A DNA stretch of 64,000 bases from CAVYVZ01 sp963772065. GTDB lineage: Bacteria > Acidobacteriota > Vicinamibacteria > Vicinamibacterales > UBA2999. The stretch's first letter is position 1; each line of letters starts with the position of its first letter. A program made the position numbers and the translations under genes. Below the pieces are notes generated by a model. It made no database searches. It was not told the origin of the DNA and saw nothing but the letters and a program-made list of their open reading frames with translations. Shown one piece after another: positions 29,801 through 38,822 of this stretch. Location: the NCBI GenBank assembly GCA_963772065.1, contig CAVYVZ010000010.1, positions 186,001-250,000 on the forward strand, read 5' to 3'.

Positions 29801-29859
29801 CGTTCGATCGGCCCGACCGCGGCTGGATCTGGCAGTTCAATCTGAGCCCGGCGTTCTAG
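26814..29859 (+). CDS. Outer-membrane fusion: zinc metallopeptidase, TolB-type propeller and BamA-like barrel; one frame break
   Basis: About 1,015 residues. After a signal peptide (MKMQLRIAAVTVAWMLGIVS) comes a peptidase-MA-like domain with the zinc motif in VLGHELVHAFQFDM (HExxH) and WFIEGMAEYL supplying the third ligand region. Then a WD40/PD40 beta-propeller with repeated blades (LGPALSPDGKRVVFLSE, NPAWSPDGSQIAFSA, LDPEWSPDGRQIAFVTD). The last 400 residues are beta strands of a surface-antigen/Omp85-type barrel (YPGLVRGYEDTSF, FPIEMAFFGDAGTAW, VLELDYVRPFDRPDRGWIWQ). The frame changes once near 27345, right after the peptidase motif. GAGGGGA precedes the ATG. The domain order implies a peptidase and propeller held in the periplasm by the barrel; substrate unknown. 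Confidence 0.85.
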
Positions 29860-29861
29860 AG

Positions 29862-29934
29862 CGCGCGAAACCACGAAAACACGAACACCACGAAACGGAT
29901 TGGGGGATTCGTGCTTTCGTGATTTCGTGGTTGT
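29862..29934. repeat. Palindromic CACGAA-word repeat between convergent genes
   Basis: The 75-base gap between the peptidase fusion and the convergent DUF6265-like gene reads as an inverted repeat: aaccacgaaaacacga at 29869-29884 faces tcgtgatttcgtggtt near 29917-29932. The words are the same as those in the larger elements at 22770 and 40430. A hairpin here could end transcription from both sides. Confidence 0.75.
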
Positions 29935-30468
29935 TCAAGCCACACGCTTCATCTCGAACCTTTCTTCGCGAACAGTTCCGTCCGTGCGATTCCGGAGCGC
30001 CAGAAAAATCTCGAGTCTGTCGCGGCCCAGGCGCTTGAACGTCAGGCCCTGGAAATACACTGCCTCCGGCTCCACCTTCAGCAGGCGGAACTTCACGAAG
30101 TCCGCCTTCTCCTCCCAGCCTGTCAGCTCCGGGGTGAAGTGCTTCAGCTTGAGGAGGAGCGAGCCTTCGTGTTCAACGAGCGTGAGGAACTCGTAGAAGA
30201 CGACCTTGCCTTCCTTCACGAGCCGGAACATGCCCATCATCGCGCCACCAGCGGGCTCGCTCCACGCCTCTTCACACGTGCCGCCGAGCCCCGTGCCGGT
30301 CCAATGTCCCGCGAACCAGGTCATGTCCCGCAACGTGGCAGGCGGCGACGGCACCTCTGCGGGCGCCGTCAGCGTGTTTGGCGTCCCCTTCTGAAAGGTT
30401 GATTCTTGGGCTGCCGATGGAAACGCGCAGCCGACGATACAGACAGCCAGTGGGATGTAGCGGGTCAC
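29935..30468 (-). CDS. Secreted DUF6265-like protein
   Basis: 177 residues with a signal peptide (RYIPLAVCIVGCAFPSAAQ). The core MTWFAGHWTGTGLGGTCEEA, WSEPAGGAMMGMFRLVKEGK and VFYEFLTLVEHEG match the DUF6265 pattern, a lipocalin-like family of unknown role. The C-terminus (LKVEPEAVYFQGLTFKRLGR) completes the beta fold. The start is a GTG at 30468 with a strong AGGAGG five bases upstream. It stands alone, tail to tail with the peptidase fusion. Confidence 0.75.
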   Translation of the reverse strand: MTRYIPLAVCIVGCAFPSAAQESTFQKGTPNTLTAPAEVPSPPATLRDMTWFAGHWTGTGLGGTCEEAWSEPAGGAMMGMFRLVKEGKVVFYEFLTLVEHEGSLLLKLKHFTPELTGWEEKADFVKFRLLKVEPEAVYFQGLTFKRLGRDRLEIFLALRNRTDGTVREERFEMKRVA

Positions 30469-30524
30469 GTCGCCTCCTGAATCTTCTCCAAGAGTAGACG
30501 AACGACGTGACCCGATATCGACTG

Positions 30525-31484
30525 TTATTTCTTCGCTGGTGGCATCTTCGCCGGTGGCACCGTCAGGCGGTCAATGACCTGGACAACCCCGCCGGTGTTC
30601 TGGGCGATGGCGATAGCCTGCTTCCGGGCGGCGTCGTTGGCGACGCTCCCCTGCAGAACGACAACGCCGTCCCTGGCCGAGACCTCGACGGCGCTTGCTT
30701 TCACAGTTGGGTCCACGAAGTACTTCGCCTGAATCGTGGTGGTCAGCGTGGCGTCATCGGGCGGCGCTGCCTGTTGCGTTGAGGGCTGCCCCCCGGCCGG
30801 AGCCGTGTATGGCGCAACCGTGAGGTGATCCTCGACGCGCGCTACGCCCTCCGTCGTCCGGGCGAGCAGCAGCGCCTGCGCGCGCTCGTCTTCGTCGGCC
30901 ACCTGGCCCGACAGCGTCACCACGCCGTCCCGCGTGTCGACGTCAACGCGCCTGCCCTTCACGCGGTCGTCGACGAAGAACTTCGACTGAACTCGCGCGG
31001 TGGTCACCGCGTCGTTCGCGGCGGCGGCTGCATTCGGTACGCGCGGTGCCCCAGGTGTGTCCGAGGCAGCCGGTCCGGCGGATGCGGCGGGCGCGCCTGT
31101 GCCGGTTGTCGCGACGGCCTGTCGATCCTGCGGCTGTTGTGCGAGCGTGAGCCCGTCTTTCACCTGGCTGACGCCGTCCGTCGTGCGCGCGATCTGAATC
31201 GCAAGGTCGCGCTGCGATTCGCCGTCGACGAATCCCGTCAGCGTCACCATGCCATCGCGCGTCGAGACATTGATATGACGCGCCTTGATATCGTCGTCGG
31301 CAAAGTACTGCGCCTGGATCTTCGTCGTCAGCCAGCTGTCTGCCAGCTGATGGCCCGCTTTCACGGCCGCGGCCTTCACCTGCTCCGACGTGCGCTTCGC
31401 GTTCGCGTCGCTCGTGTTCCGTTCGCAAGCGACGAAGGCGACGATGGCGACGAGCGTCGAGCAGAGAAGCTGAGGCGTTCTCAT
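30525..31484 (-). CDS. Lipoprotein with three BON domains
   Basis: 319 residues. The N-terminus has a lipobox (STLVAIVAFVAC). Three BON domains follow, each with the pattern of a helix plus RDGxVxLxGxV: TRDGMVTLTGFVDGESQRDL, TRDGVVTLSGQVADEDERAQ and ARDGVVVLQGSVANDAARKQ. They are joined by Ala/Pro/Thr-rich linkers. BON domains bind phospholipid or other surfaces and occur in osmotically induced periplasmic proteins such as OsmY and in division or secretion proteins. A GGGGGAGA lies seven bases before the ATG. The ends of the domains carry KxxIQAxYFxDxxIKxxxI-type repeats, showing internal duplication. Upstream of it and on the same strand is glpK. Confidence 0.9.
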   Translation of the reverse strand: MRTPQLLCSTLVAIVAFVACERNTSDANAKRTSEQVKAAAVKAGHQLADSWLTTKIQAQYFADDDIKARHINVSTRDGMVTLTGFVDGESQRDLAIQIARTTDGVSQVKDGLTLAQQPQDRQAVATTGTGAPAASAGPAASDTPGAPRVPNAAAAANDAVTTARVQSKFFVDDRVKGRRVDVDTRDGVVTLSGQVADEDERAQALLLARTTEGVARVEDHLTVAPYTAPAGGQPSTQQAAPPDDATLTTTIQAKYFVDPTVKASAVEVSARDGVVVLQGSVANDAARKQAIAIAQNTGGVVQVIDRLTVPPAKMPPAKK

Positions 31485-31618
31485 GATGCATCTCCCCCCA
31501 CGCCTCCTCTCTGCAAAACGAGTGCAAACCGAGCACGCGGGCGGCGCAGTCTCCGGCCGGCCAACACAGCCATGTGCTCGATGGGGCGTCAACGAGCCAA
31601 CTGCTGTGCTCAACCCCT

Positions 31619-33118
31619 TCAGACTTCTTCCCACCTCAGCGATCGATCCACGGCTTTGCGCCATCCTCGATACAGGAACTCGCGCCGGGCGTCGTCCATT
31701 GCGGGCGTGAACTCGCGATCGAGGGCCCAGTTGCGACGCACATCGTCGAGGTCCCGCCAGTATCCGACGGCCAGGCCAGCCAGATACGCCGCGCCGAGCG
31801 CGGTGGTCTCGCCGACGACGGGACGCTGGACGGGGACGCGGAGAAGATCGGCCTGGAACTGCAGCAGCATCGAGTTGACCGTCGCGCCGCCATCGACCTT
31901 GAGGGAACCGAGACGCGCGCCGCATTCGCGCTGCATGAGGTCGAGCACGTCGCGCGTCTGGTAGGCCATCGAATCGACCGCCGCGCGTGCGATGTGCTCG
32001 ATGGTCGTCCCGCGTGTCAGGCCGATCACGACGCCGCGCGCGTAGGGATCCCAATACGGCGCGCCGAGGCCGACGAAGGCCGGCACGAAGTACACGCCCC
32101 CGCTGTCTGGCACGCGCGACATGAGGGCCTCGACTTCTGACGACGCCGAGATCGCCCGCAGGCCGTCGCGCAGCCATTGGACGACCGCACCGGCAACGAA
32201 GACAGCACCTTCCAGGCAGTAGGTGGTCTGTCCGCCGATGCGCCATCCGACGGTCGTGAGCAGTCCTGCCGTCGACGGGAAAGGCTTGGCGCCGGTATTC
32301 ATCAAGAGGAAACAGCCCGTGCCGTATGTGTTCTTCGCGTCCCCCGGATCGAAACATGCCTGGCCGAAGAGCGCGGCCTGCTGATCGCCCGCAATCCCCG
32401 CAATCGCGATCGGGCCGCCAAAGAGCGACGCCTCCGTCTCGCCGTACACCTCGCTCGAGCCGCGCACGGCTGGCAGCATCGCCCGCGGTACGCCCATAAT
32501 CCTGAGCAGCTCGTCGTCCCAGTCGAGCGTGTGAAGGTTGAAAAGCAGCGTCCGGCTGGCATTGCTGACGTCCGTCGCGTGGACCTTGCCGCCCGTGAGG
32601 CGCCACAGCAGATACGCGTCGATCGTGCCGAACAGCACGTCGCCATTCGCGGCTTTCGCGCGCAGGCCAGGAACGGTGTCGAGGAGGTACCGAATCTTCG
32701 TCCCGGAAAAATACGGGTCGAGCACGAGACCGGTCTTCTCCCGAAACAGCGCCTCCGCGCCATCCTGCTTGAGGCGCTCGCAGATGGGGGCCGTGATGCG
32801 GCTTTGCCACACGATGGCATTCGCGACCGCGCGGCCGGTGTGCCGGTCCCACAGCACGGTCGTTTCGCGCTGATTCGTGATGCCGAGGGCGGCGATATCG
32901 CGCGCCTCCACTCCACCGCGCGCGATCGCGTCGCGTGCCACCGAGAGCTGCGAGAACCAGATCTCCTCCGGATCGTGTTCCACGTGACCCGGTGACGGAA
33001 AGATCTGCGGGAACTCCTGCTGGGCGCTCGAACGGCTGCGGCCGTCGCGACCGAACACAATCGCGCGGCTCGACGTCGTCCCTTGATCGAGCGAGAGGAT
33101 GATGCGGTCGTCGTTCAC
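31619..33118 (-). CDS. glpK: Glycerol kinase
   Basis: 499 residues, the normal length. FGGY-kinase signatures are clear: ILSLDQGTTSSRAIVFGRDG at the N-terminus, LGITNQRETTVLWDR, PYFSGTKIRYLLD, IAGDQQAALFGQ, NTYGTGCFLLMNTG and LKVDGGATVNSMLLQFQADL. The enzyme phosphorylates glycerol to glycerol 3-phosphate in the cytoplasm. The glycerol channel gene lies on the same strand just upstream, separated by a repeat region, so uptake and phosphorylation are encoded together. Confidence 0.97.
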   Translation of the reverse strand: MNDDRIILSLDQGTTSSRAIVFGRDGRSRSSAQQEFPQIFPSPGHVEHDPEEIWFSQLSVARDAIARGGVEARDIAALGITNQRETTVLWDRHTGRAVANAIVWQSRITAPICERLKQDGAEALFREKTGLVLDPYFSGTKIRYLLDTVPGLRAKAANGDVLFGTIDAYLLWRLTGGKVHATDVSNASRTLLFNLHTLDWDDELLRIMGVPRAMLPAVRGSSEVYGETEASLFGGPIAIAGIAGDQQAALFGQACFDPGDAKNTYGTGCFLLMNTGAKPFPSTAGLLTTVGWRIGGQTTYCLEGAVFVAGAVVQWLRDGLRAISASSEVEALMSRVPDSGGVYFVPAFVGLGAPYWDPYARGVVIGLTRGTTIEHIARAAVDSMAYQTRDVLDLMQRECGARLGSLKVDGGATVNSMLLQFQADLLRVPVQRPVVGETTALGAAYLAGLAVGYWRDLDDVRRNWALDREFTPAMDDARREFLYRGWRKAVDRSLRWEEV

Positions 33119-33290
33119 GGTGCTGTGTTCTCCCTTCTCAATTCGTGTTCAAGTTCGCGGTTCGATTCGGGGTTCAGGTTCGCGCTTCGATTCAGGGTTC
33201 ACGTTGCCGAACCGAGAACCCGAACCGAGAACAGAGAAGCGAACCTGAACACGAACGGAGAAGCGAGAAGGCGAAGCGAGAACGACAGGT
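33119..33290. repeat. Degenerate GTTC/GAAC repeat, self-complementary
   Basis: The glpF-glpK gap holds no gene. The first half of the plus strand (33130-33215) is rich in ggttcgcg/gattcggg words and the second half (33215-33285) in gaaccgag/gagaagcg words, so the strand can fold back on itself. The spacing between TTC or GAA cores is 5-7 bases, less regular than the clean heptamer arrays elsewhere. Confidence 0.7.
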
Positions 33291-34094
33291 TCATGAGATG
33301 ACCGCCTCGTCAACAGGCTTGGTGCCCGCGGGGTAGTGGCGAGTGATGAAGAAGTCGTACACGCCGCCTCCAAGAACACCGCCGATGCAGGGCGCGACCA
33401 CGGGCACCCACGACCACCCGCTCGCGGCCGTGAACACGCCGCTGCCCCATCCAGCGATCGCCGTGAACAGGCGCGGGCCGAAGTCGCGCGCGGGGTTGAT
33501 TGCATATCCGGCGTTGTAGCCGAAGGTCATCCCGATCAGCATGACGAGCAGCCCGACGACGACCGGCGTCAGACTGCCTGGCGCTGGAGCGTTTCGCCGG
33601 TCGGTGATGCCGAAGATGACCAGCACGAGCAGCGCGGTTCCGACGACCTGGTCGATGAACCCGCCGGGAAAGGTCGAGAGATATGCCTGCGGATACGTGG
33701 CGAAGATGCCCGCGGTCCCCTGTGCGCCGGCGATCTGCCGCACGCCGCCGTCAAACTGAGTGAATGCCTCGTGATAGGTGGCGTACACGGTTGCCGAGGC
33801 GACGAATGCCCCGGCGGTCTGCGCCACGGCATACGGCGCCACCTTGCGCCACGGGAAGCCGCGGTGCACGGCCAGCGCCAGCGTGACTGCGGGGTTCAGG
33901 TGCGCGCCGGACACGCCGCCCGCCACGTAACACGCCATCGTGACGGCGAGCCCCCACGCGATGTTGATCGAGAGGTACTGCCCGGACGTGCCGCCGCCGA
34001 GAACGACCTGCGCCACGACGCCGACGCCGAACACGATGAGGACGAACGTGCCGAGAAACTCGGCAGCTGTTTCACGCAGGGTTCCCGTAGCCAT
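33291..34094 (-). CDS. glpF: Glycerol uptake facilitator (aquaglyceroporin)
   Basis: 267 residues with six membrane helices and two half-helix motifs, SGAHLNPAVTLALAV and GYAINPARDFGPRLF. The aspartate after the second NPAR is the usual mark of glycerol facilitators rather than water-only channels. It moves glycerol across the inner membrane by diffusion for GlpK to trap. The ATG at 34094 begins MATGTLRETAAEFLGTFVLI, directly at the first helix; the longer open frame upstream has no support. Confidence 0.95.
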   Translation of the reverse strand: MATGTLRETAAEFLGTFVLIVFGVGVVAQVVLGGGTSGQYLSINIAWGLAVTMACYVAGGVSGAHLNPAVTLALAVHRGFPWRKVAPYAVAQTAGAFVASATVYATYHEAFTQFDGGVRQIAGAQGTAGIFATYPQAYLSTFPGGFIDQVVGTALLVLVIFGITDRRNAPAPGSLTPVVVGLLVMLIGMTFGYNAGYAINPARDFGPRLFTAIAGWGSGVFTAASGWSWVPVVAPCIGGVLGGGVYDFFITRHYPAGTKPVDEAVIS

Positions 34095-34150
34095 GTGCAC
34101 CTCGACTGAGAGCCGCAAGAAGGTAGCACAAGGCTCGCCGGGGGCGCGCG

Positions 34151-37100
34151 TCAGCGTTTGGCGACGGGGGCGTTGGCCACGCGCGCGAGCGCGCGGCGCA
34201 GGTCGGCGGTCCGGATCGGCTTCGCGACGTAGTCGTCCATGCCGGCGGCGAGGCATCGCTCGCGATCGCCCTCCATCGCATGCGCCGTCATCGCGATGAT
34301 CGCCACGTGCGAGCCGAGCGCGCGCTCGCGTGCGCGTATCAGGTGGGTCGCCTCGAGGCCGCTCATCCCCGGCATCTGAACGTCCATCAGGATGACGTCG
34401 AATTCGCCTTTGGCTGACTCGTGAACCGCCGCGCCACCCTCACCGACGAGCGTGACGCAGTGTCCGTCCCGCTCCAACAACGCCCGGGCGAGCGCCTGGT
34501 TCACGTTGTTGTCCTCTGCGAGGAGAACCCGCATAGGAGCGGTCACCGTGTCGGCAGCGCTGGGAATGTGGAACTGCCGAGCGGTGGGCGCGCGATTGAG
34601 GGCGGTTCGAACCGTTCCACTCAGCTCGCGCTGGCTGATCGGCTTGATCACGTAGTTCGCGGTCGCAACCTCACGGCAGCGCCACAGGTCGTCAGCGCCG
34701 TTCTTCGAGGTGAGCATCACGACCACCGCCGCGGCGAGCTCCGGCCGCCGCTTGATTTCTGCAGCGATGGCGAAGCCGTCCGTCCCGGGCATGCCGGCAT
34801 CGAGGATCACGAGGTCGAACGGCATCCCCCGGCGGCACGCACCTTCGAGCGCCTCCAAGGCCGCCGCGCCGCTCTCAACGGCCACGGGAGACATGCGCCA
34901 CTGACGTGCCAGCCGATCGAGCACGCTCCGATTCGCCGCATTGTCGTCGGCAATCAGCACCGAGGCGCCACTGAAGTCGGCCGGCGCCATCCTCGCCTCC
35001 CTCGGCGCGCCGACCGCGCATGGCACCGTGAAGTGGAACGTGCTCCCCTGCCCTTCCTTGCTGACGATCCACAGTCGCCCACCCATCAGTTCGACGAGCC
35101 GCGCGGAGATGCTGAGGCCGAGACCGGTGCCCCCGAACTTCCGCGTCGTCGAGCCATCGGCCTGCCTGAACGGCTCGAGGATTCGCACCTGCTGGTCCGC
35201 TGGAATGCCGATGCCCGTATCGGACACGGCGACGTGCAGCGTCAGGTCCGGCGCCGCTTGTCCTTCGACGGTCGCCGTGACGACGACTTCCCCCACCTCG
35301 GTGAACTTGATCGCGTTGCCGAGCAGGTTGATCAGGACCTGGGAGAGTCGATGGGAATCGCCAATCAGGATCTCGGGAAGCTCGGGCGCGATGTCGCATA
35401 CGAGCTCCAACTCCTTCTGGTGCGCCCGGATGGCCAGCGTCTTGGCGGCGGCGGCGATGGTCTCGCGAACGTCGAACTCGGACGGATCGAGCTCCAGCTT
35501 CCCGGCCTCGATCTTCGAGAAATCGAGAACGTCGTTGATGATCGTCAGCAGCGAATCGGCCGACGCCTTTGCGTGCTCGAGGTATTCGCGCTGCATCGGC
35601 TGCAGTTCGGTGTCGAGCACGAGCTCGGTCATGCCGAGGACGCCGTTCATCGGCGTGCGAATCTCGTGGCTCATGTTGGCGAGGAATTCGCTCTTGGCCT
35701 GGTTGGCCGCTTCCGCCGCGTCGCGCGCCGAGCGCAGCTCGGCGGTCCGCTCCTCGACGACCGACACCAGCTGCCGCTCGCGAACTCGTAGGCGCTGGAT
35801 GCGATAGCGGTGCGCGGTGAAGCCGGAGGCGGCGATCATCAACGCCGAAACGGCGTAGAACCAGATCGTCTCGTAGAAACGCGGCTGGATGCGAACGCCG
35901 ACGGCGGCGTCGGCACCGGTCCAGTTCTCGCGGCCGGTCGCGGCCATCACCTGGAACGTGTACGTGCCGGGCGGCAGGTTCGTGTAGTACGCGACGCGCC
36001 GCGAGCCGGCGTTCACCCACTCGGTGTCGAAACCCGCGAGACGGTACCTGAACGACACACGCTCGGGAGCGGCAAAGCTGGTCGCCGTGTAATCAATCTG
36101 CAGTTCGCGCGCCCCGGCCGTCGCCTGCACCGCCTCGGGATCGACAGTCTGGCCATCGATGCGCACCTCCTCGATGAGGACCGTCGGCGCTGGCAGCTCG
36201 CCCGTGACGCGGGAGCTCAGCGCGGTCACGCCCTTGAGCGTCGGGAACCAGAGCCTGCCGTCGCGGCCGCGCCAGCCCGCCGGCTGCGAAAGGCCGCTTC
36301 CGTTGCACTCGCTGCTCTTCATCCCGTCAGCAGCGCCGTAAGCAAAGCTGGCGATACGACGCTGGCGGCCCGCCGCGAACGCCTCGAGATCGGCAATGGC
36401 CACTTCCGAAACGCCGCGATTGGACGAGAGCCACAGACGCCGGCGATCGTCTTCCAGGATGTGGTGCACTTTGTCGTCGAAGAGCCCGACGTCGGTGTTG
36501 TACCGGACGATGCGCCCGTCGCGCAGGCGATTCAGTCCGGCGCCGGCCGTGCCGATCCACATGGTGCCGTCGGCGCTCTCGTGAAGGGCGCTGACGTTGT
36601 CCGACGACAGCCCGTCGCGGGTGGTCACGGAGGTGAATCCGCCGCCGTCGTAGATGTTGACGCCGCCGCCTTTCGTGGCGATCCACAGCCGCCGGCGATG
36701 ATCCTCGAGCAGCGGCCCGATCAGATTGCTCGTCAAACCTTCGGCCGTCGTAAACACCGTCAGCCGGCCGCCGCGCAAGCGGCACACTCCGGCATCGGTG
36801 CCGATCCAGACGTCGCCGGCGCTGTCGCGGCGAATCGAGCTCACCGTTTCGCCCGGCAATCCGTCGGCGGAGGTGAGCTTCGCCACGACGCGGCCCGACT
36901 CGAGCCGGAGCACAGCCGGTTCGTCGGTACCGATCCAGATGGCGCCGCCGCTGTCCTCGTGAATCGCGCGGATGCGTTTCTCGAGGCCGGGCACGCCGGC
37001 CATCGACGTCATCGTGTCGCCACGCAGCCGATTGAGACCGCGCAGCGTGCCGATCCACATGTCGCCGTTGCGATCCTCGAGGACGGTAAACGCGATGTCG

Positions 37101-38110
37101 TACGACAACCCGTGCGCTTCCGTGTACGAGGTGAAGCGCCCGGCGGTCAGGCGATTGAGGCCGCCGCCATTCGTGCCGACCCAGAGGTTGCCTTCGCGAT
37201 CCTCGAGAAGCGCCCACGGGCTGTCGTTGCCCAGGCCATCCTTCGACGTGAAGAGCGCGCAGCTCCCCTGCGGCGTGACACGCACCAACCCGGCGCCGTG
37301 CGTGCCGACCCAGAGATTGCGATCGCGATCCTCGAGGACCGACCGTATTTCGCCCGTCGGCAGGCATGCTCGGGGCACGGCCACGATGAACCGATCGTGG
37401 TCGAGCCTCGCGACGCCGCCATCTGTCGCCGCCCAGACCGTGCCACGCGTGTTCTGCCAGAGCGACCGAACGGCCGGCTTCGCGTGCTCCAGCACGGCGG
37501 AATGGCGCCGAACGATGCGTCCGTCGCGGACCACCACGATCCCTTCGAGCGTTCCGGCCCACATCGTGCCGTCGTGTCGTGCGAGCAGCGAGCTGACGCG
37601 ATTGGCGGGCAAATCGCCGTCCCGCAACAGACGCGTAAACGTCTTGCCATCGAACCTGACGATCCCGTCTTCGCGCGTGCCGATCCAGAGCGATCCGTCC
37701 GCGTGCTGCGCCAATGCGGTAATGGCGCGCATCCGAGCCGGCGGGGTCTCCGGATAGCGCGTGAAGACGCCGCGCGCGTAGCGCAGGAGGCCGCCATCGT
37801 TCGTGCCGACCCAGAGTGCGCCGTCGCGACCCTCGACGAGGGCGGTGACGTAGTTGTGGGAAAACACGCGCTCGCTGGCGCGATTGAATATGGTGAACCG
37901 CACGCCGTCGAAGCGGACGAGCCCTTCCTGCGTGCCGACCCAGATGTAGCCGTCGCGCGTCTGGACGACGGCGGTCACCGAGTTCTGCGGGAGGCCTCGA
38001 TCGCTGTTCCAGTTGGTGTGGACGTATTGCGAGATCGCTTTCGATGGATCGAGCGCCTGCGCCTCGGCGGCGGTCAGGACGACGAGCGCCAGGAGGATGC
38101 CGACCCGCAT
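34151..38110 (-). CDS. Hybrid histidine kinase with two-component propeller, Y_Y_Y domain and two receiver domains
   Basis: 1,319 residues. A signal peptide (MRVGILLALVVLTAAEAQA) precedes about fourteen two-component-regulator propeller repeats of the form LLEDREGNLWVGTNGGGLNR, folding as two seven-bladed propellers in the periplasm. A Y_Y_Y domain (about 660-740) leads to one membrane helix (WFYAVSALMIAASGFTAHRY) and a coiled linker. Then come HisKA with FLANMSHEIRTPMNGVLGM (His near 815), the ATPase (DTGIGIPADQQ, GGTGLGLSIS), and two receiver domains with LVILDAGMPGTDG and VILMDVQMPGMSG. There is no DNA-binding domain, unlike the similar Bacteroides polysaccharide sensors, so signal output must pass through the separate Hpt protein upstream or another partner. 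Confidence 0.93.
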   Translation of the reverse strand: MRVGILLALVVLTAAEAQALDPSKAISQYVHTNWNSDRGLPQNSVTAVVQTRDGYIWVGTQEGLVRFDGVRFTIFNRASERVFSHNYVTALVEGRDGALWVGTNDGGLLRYARGVFTRYPETPPARMRAITALAQHADGSLWIGTREDGIVRFDGKTFTRLLRDGDLPANRVSSLLARHDGTMWAGTLEGIVVVRDGRIVRRHSAVLEHAKPAVRSLWQNTRGTVWAATDGGVARLDHDRFIVAVPRACLPTGEIRSVLEDRDRNLWVGTHGAGLVRVTPQGSCALFTSKDGLGNDSPWALLEDREGNLWVGTNGGGLNRLTAGRFTSYTEAHGLSYDIAFTVLEDRNGDMWIGTLRGLNRLRGDTMTSMAGVPGLEKRIRAIHEDSGGAIWIGTDEPAVLRLESGRVVAKLTSADGLPGETVSSIRRDSAGDVWIGTDAGVCRLRGGRLTVFTTAEGLTSNLIGPLLEDHRRRLWIATKGGGVNIYDGGGFTSVTTRDGLSSDNVSALHESADGTMWIGTAGAGLNRLRDGRIVRYNTDVGLFDDKVHHILEDDRRRLWLSSNRGVSEVAIADLEAFAAGRQRRIASFAYGAADGMKSSECNGSGLSQPAGWRGRDGRLWFPTLKGVTALSSRVTGELPAPTVLIEEVRIDGQTVDPEAVQATAGARELQIDYTATSFAAPERVSFRYRLAGFDTEWVNAGSRRVAYYTNLPPGTYTFQVMAATGRENWTGADAAVGVRIQPRFYETIWFYAVSALMIAASGFTAHRYRIQRLRVRERQLVSVVEERTAELRSARDAAEAANQAKSEFLANMSHEIRTPMNGVLGMTELVLDTELQPMQREYLEHAKASADSLLTIINDVLDFSKIEAGKLELDPSEFDVRETIAAAAKTLAIRAHQKELELVCDIAPELPEILIGDSHRLSQVLINLLGNAIKFTEVGEVVVTATVEGQAAPDLTLHVAVSDTGIGIPADQQVRILEPFRQADGSTTRKFGGTGLGLSISARLVELMGGRLWIVSKEGQGSTFHFTVPCAVGAPREARMAPADFSGASVLIADDNAANRSVLDRLARQWRMSPVAVESGAAALEALEGACRRGMPFDLVILDAGMPGTDGFAIAAEIKRRPELAAAVVVMLTSKNGADDLWRCREVATANYVIKPISQRELSGTVRTALNRAPTARQFHIPSAADTVTAPMRVLLAEDNNVNQALARALLERDGHCVTLVGEGGAAVHESAKGEFDVILMDVQMPGMSGLEATHLIRARERALGSHVAIIAMTAHAMEGDRERCLAAGMDDYVAKPIRTADLRRALARVANAPVAKR

Positions 38111-38205
38111 GCCTTCTTTTATCGGCCGTTCAGGATGGCAGTGGGAGGCGGATCACAGGAACACGGGGAAGCACGTTTTGACACAGCCAATCGATGAACC
38201 GAGGC

Positions 38206-38562
38206 TCAGGCCGCGCGGAGAAACGCGGAGCGGTACCGGCGAATGACTTCGAACAGGGTTGTGCTCTCGACGACGAGGCGATCTGCGATGTCAGCGGCGC
38301 CGTCGAGGCGGCCGGCGCGCGCAAGGAGCTCGAGCGCGTGCGCGCAGCTCCCGACCTCGTGGGCTTCGAGCACCGCCGCCGCGCCCTTGTAGGTATGGGC
38401 CTCGCTGGCGAGGGTCGCAATGTCACCATCATCGATGGCCGACCGAATCGCGTCCACACGGACCGGCGCGTCTTCGAGGAACACGTCGAGCAGTTCCGCG
38501 TAGGCGTCCTCGTCACGCCCGATCGACTCGAACAGCGCGGCGCTGGGATGTTGAACGGTCAC
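38206..38562 (-). CDS. Stand-alone histidine phosphotransfer (Hpt) protein
   Basis: 118 residues from a GTG at 38562 with GGGAG seven bases upstream. It is a four-helix Hpt domain; the phosphoacceptor is the His of SEAHTYKGAAAVLEAHEV. The flanking helices (YAELLDVFLEDAPVRVDAIR, LLARAGRLDGAADIADRL) fit the family. It precedes the hybrid kinase on the same strand, with 95 bases between, and most likely takes phosphate from one of its receiver domains. The final response regulator is not in this window. Confidence 0.88.
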   Translation of the reverse strand: MTVQHPSAALFESIGRDEDAYAELLDVFLEDAPVRVDAIRSAIDDGDIATLASEAHTYKGAAAVLEAHEVGSCAHALELLARAGRLDGAADIADRLVVESTTLFEVIRRYRSAFLRAA

Positions 38563-38704
38563 GTGCGATCTCCCACAGTCCTCATGCGTCCGCCGGTGAG
38601 TTGAGCAGGTTGTATGCCAGCCCGAAGGCGAGAGGAAAGGCCCGCCAATTCGCGCCCGCGTCCCGTACCGTGCCGCCAGAGTGTGCCTGCCTCGCTGTGC
38701 AAGC

Positions 38705-38748
38705 GCACACCTGCGCATTCGCGCACGTGCATTCCGCACCTGCATTCC
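38705..38748. repeat. Three-copy imperfect direct repeat upstream of the RRM gene
   Basis: Units gcacacctgcgcattc (38705), gcgcacgtgcattcc (38721) and gcacctgcattcc (38736) follow one another in the 260-base space between the divergent Hpt and RRM genes. The shared core is GCAC(C/G)TGC(GC)ATTC. It sits about 75-115 bases before the RRM start codon, where a regulator could bind. The rest of this space shows nothing further. Confidence 0.6.
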
Positions 38749-38822
38749 TCCGGGCGCGGTTGCGCGCCGTTCCACACATTGGCAGCCGTCTGGGATAGAA
38801 TCTTTCCGGATTAGAGGAGCGC

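Noticed and set aside
35810..38197. Plus-strand open frame of 795 codons
   Set aside because: It is antisense to the propeller part of the hybrid kinase and its protein is His/Arg/Asp-rich without any domain; a by-product of high G+C and a repeated sense sequence.
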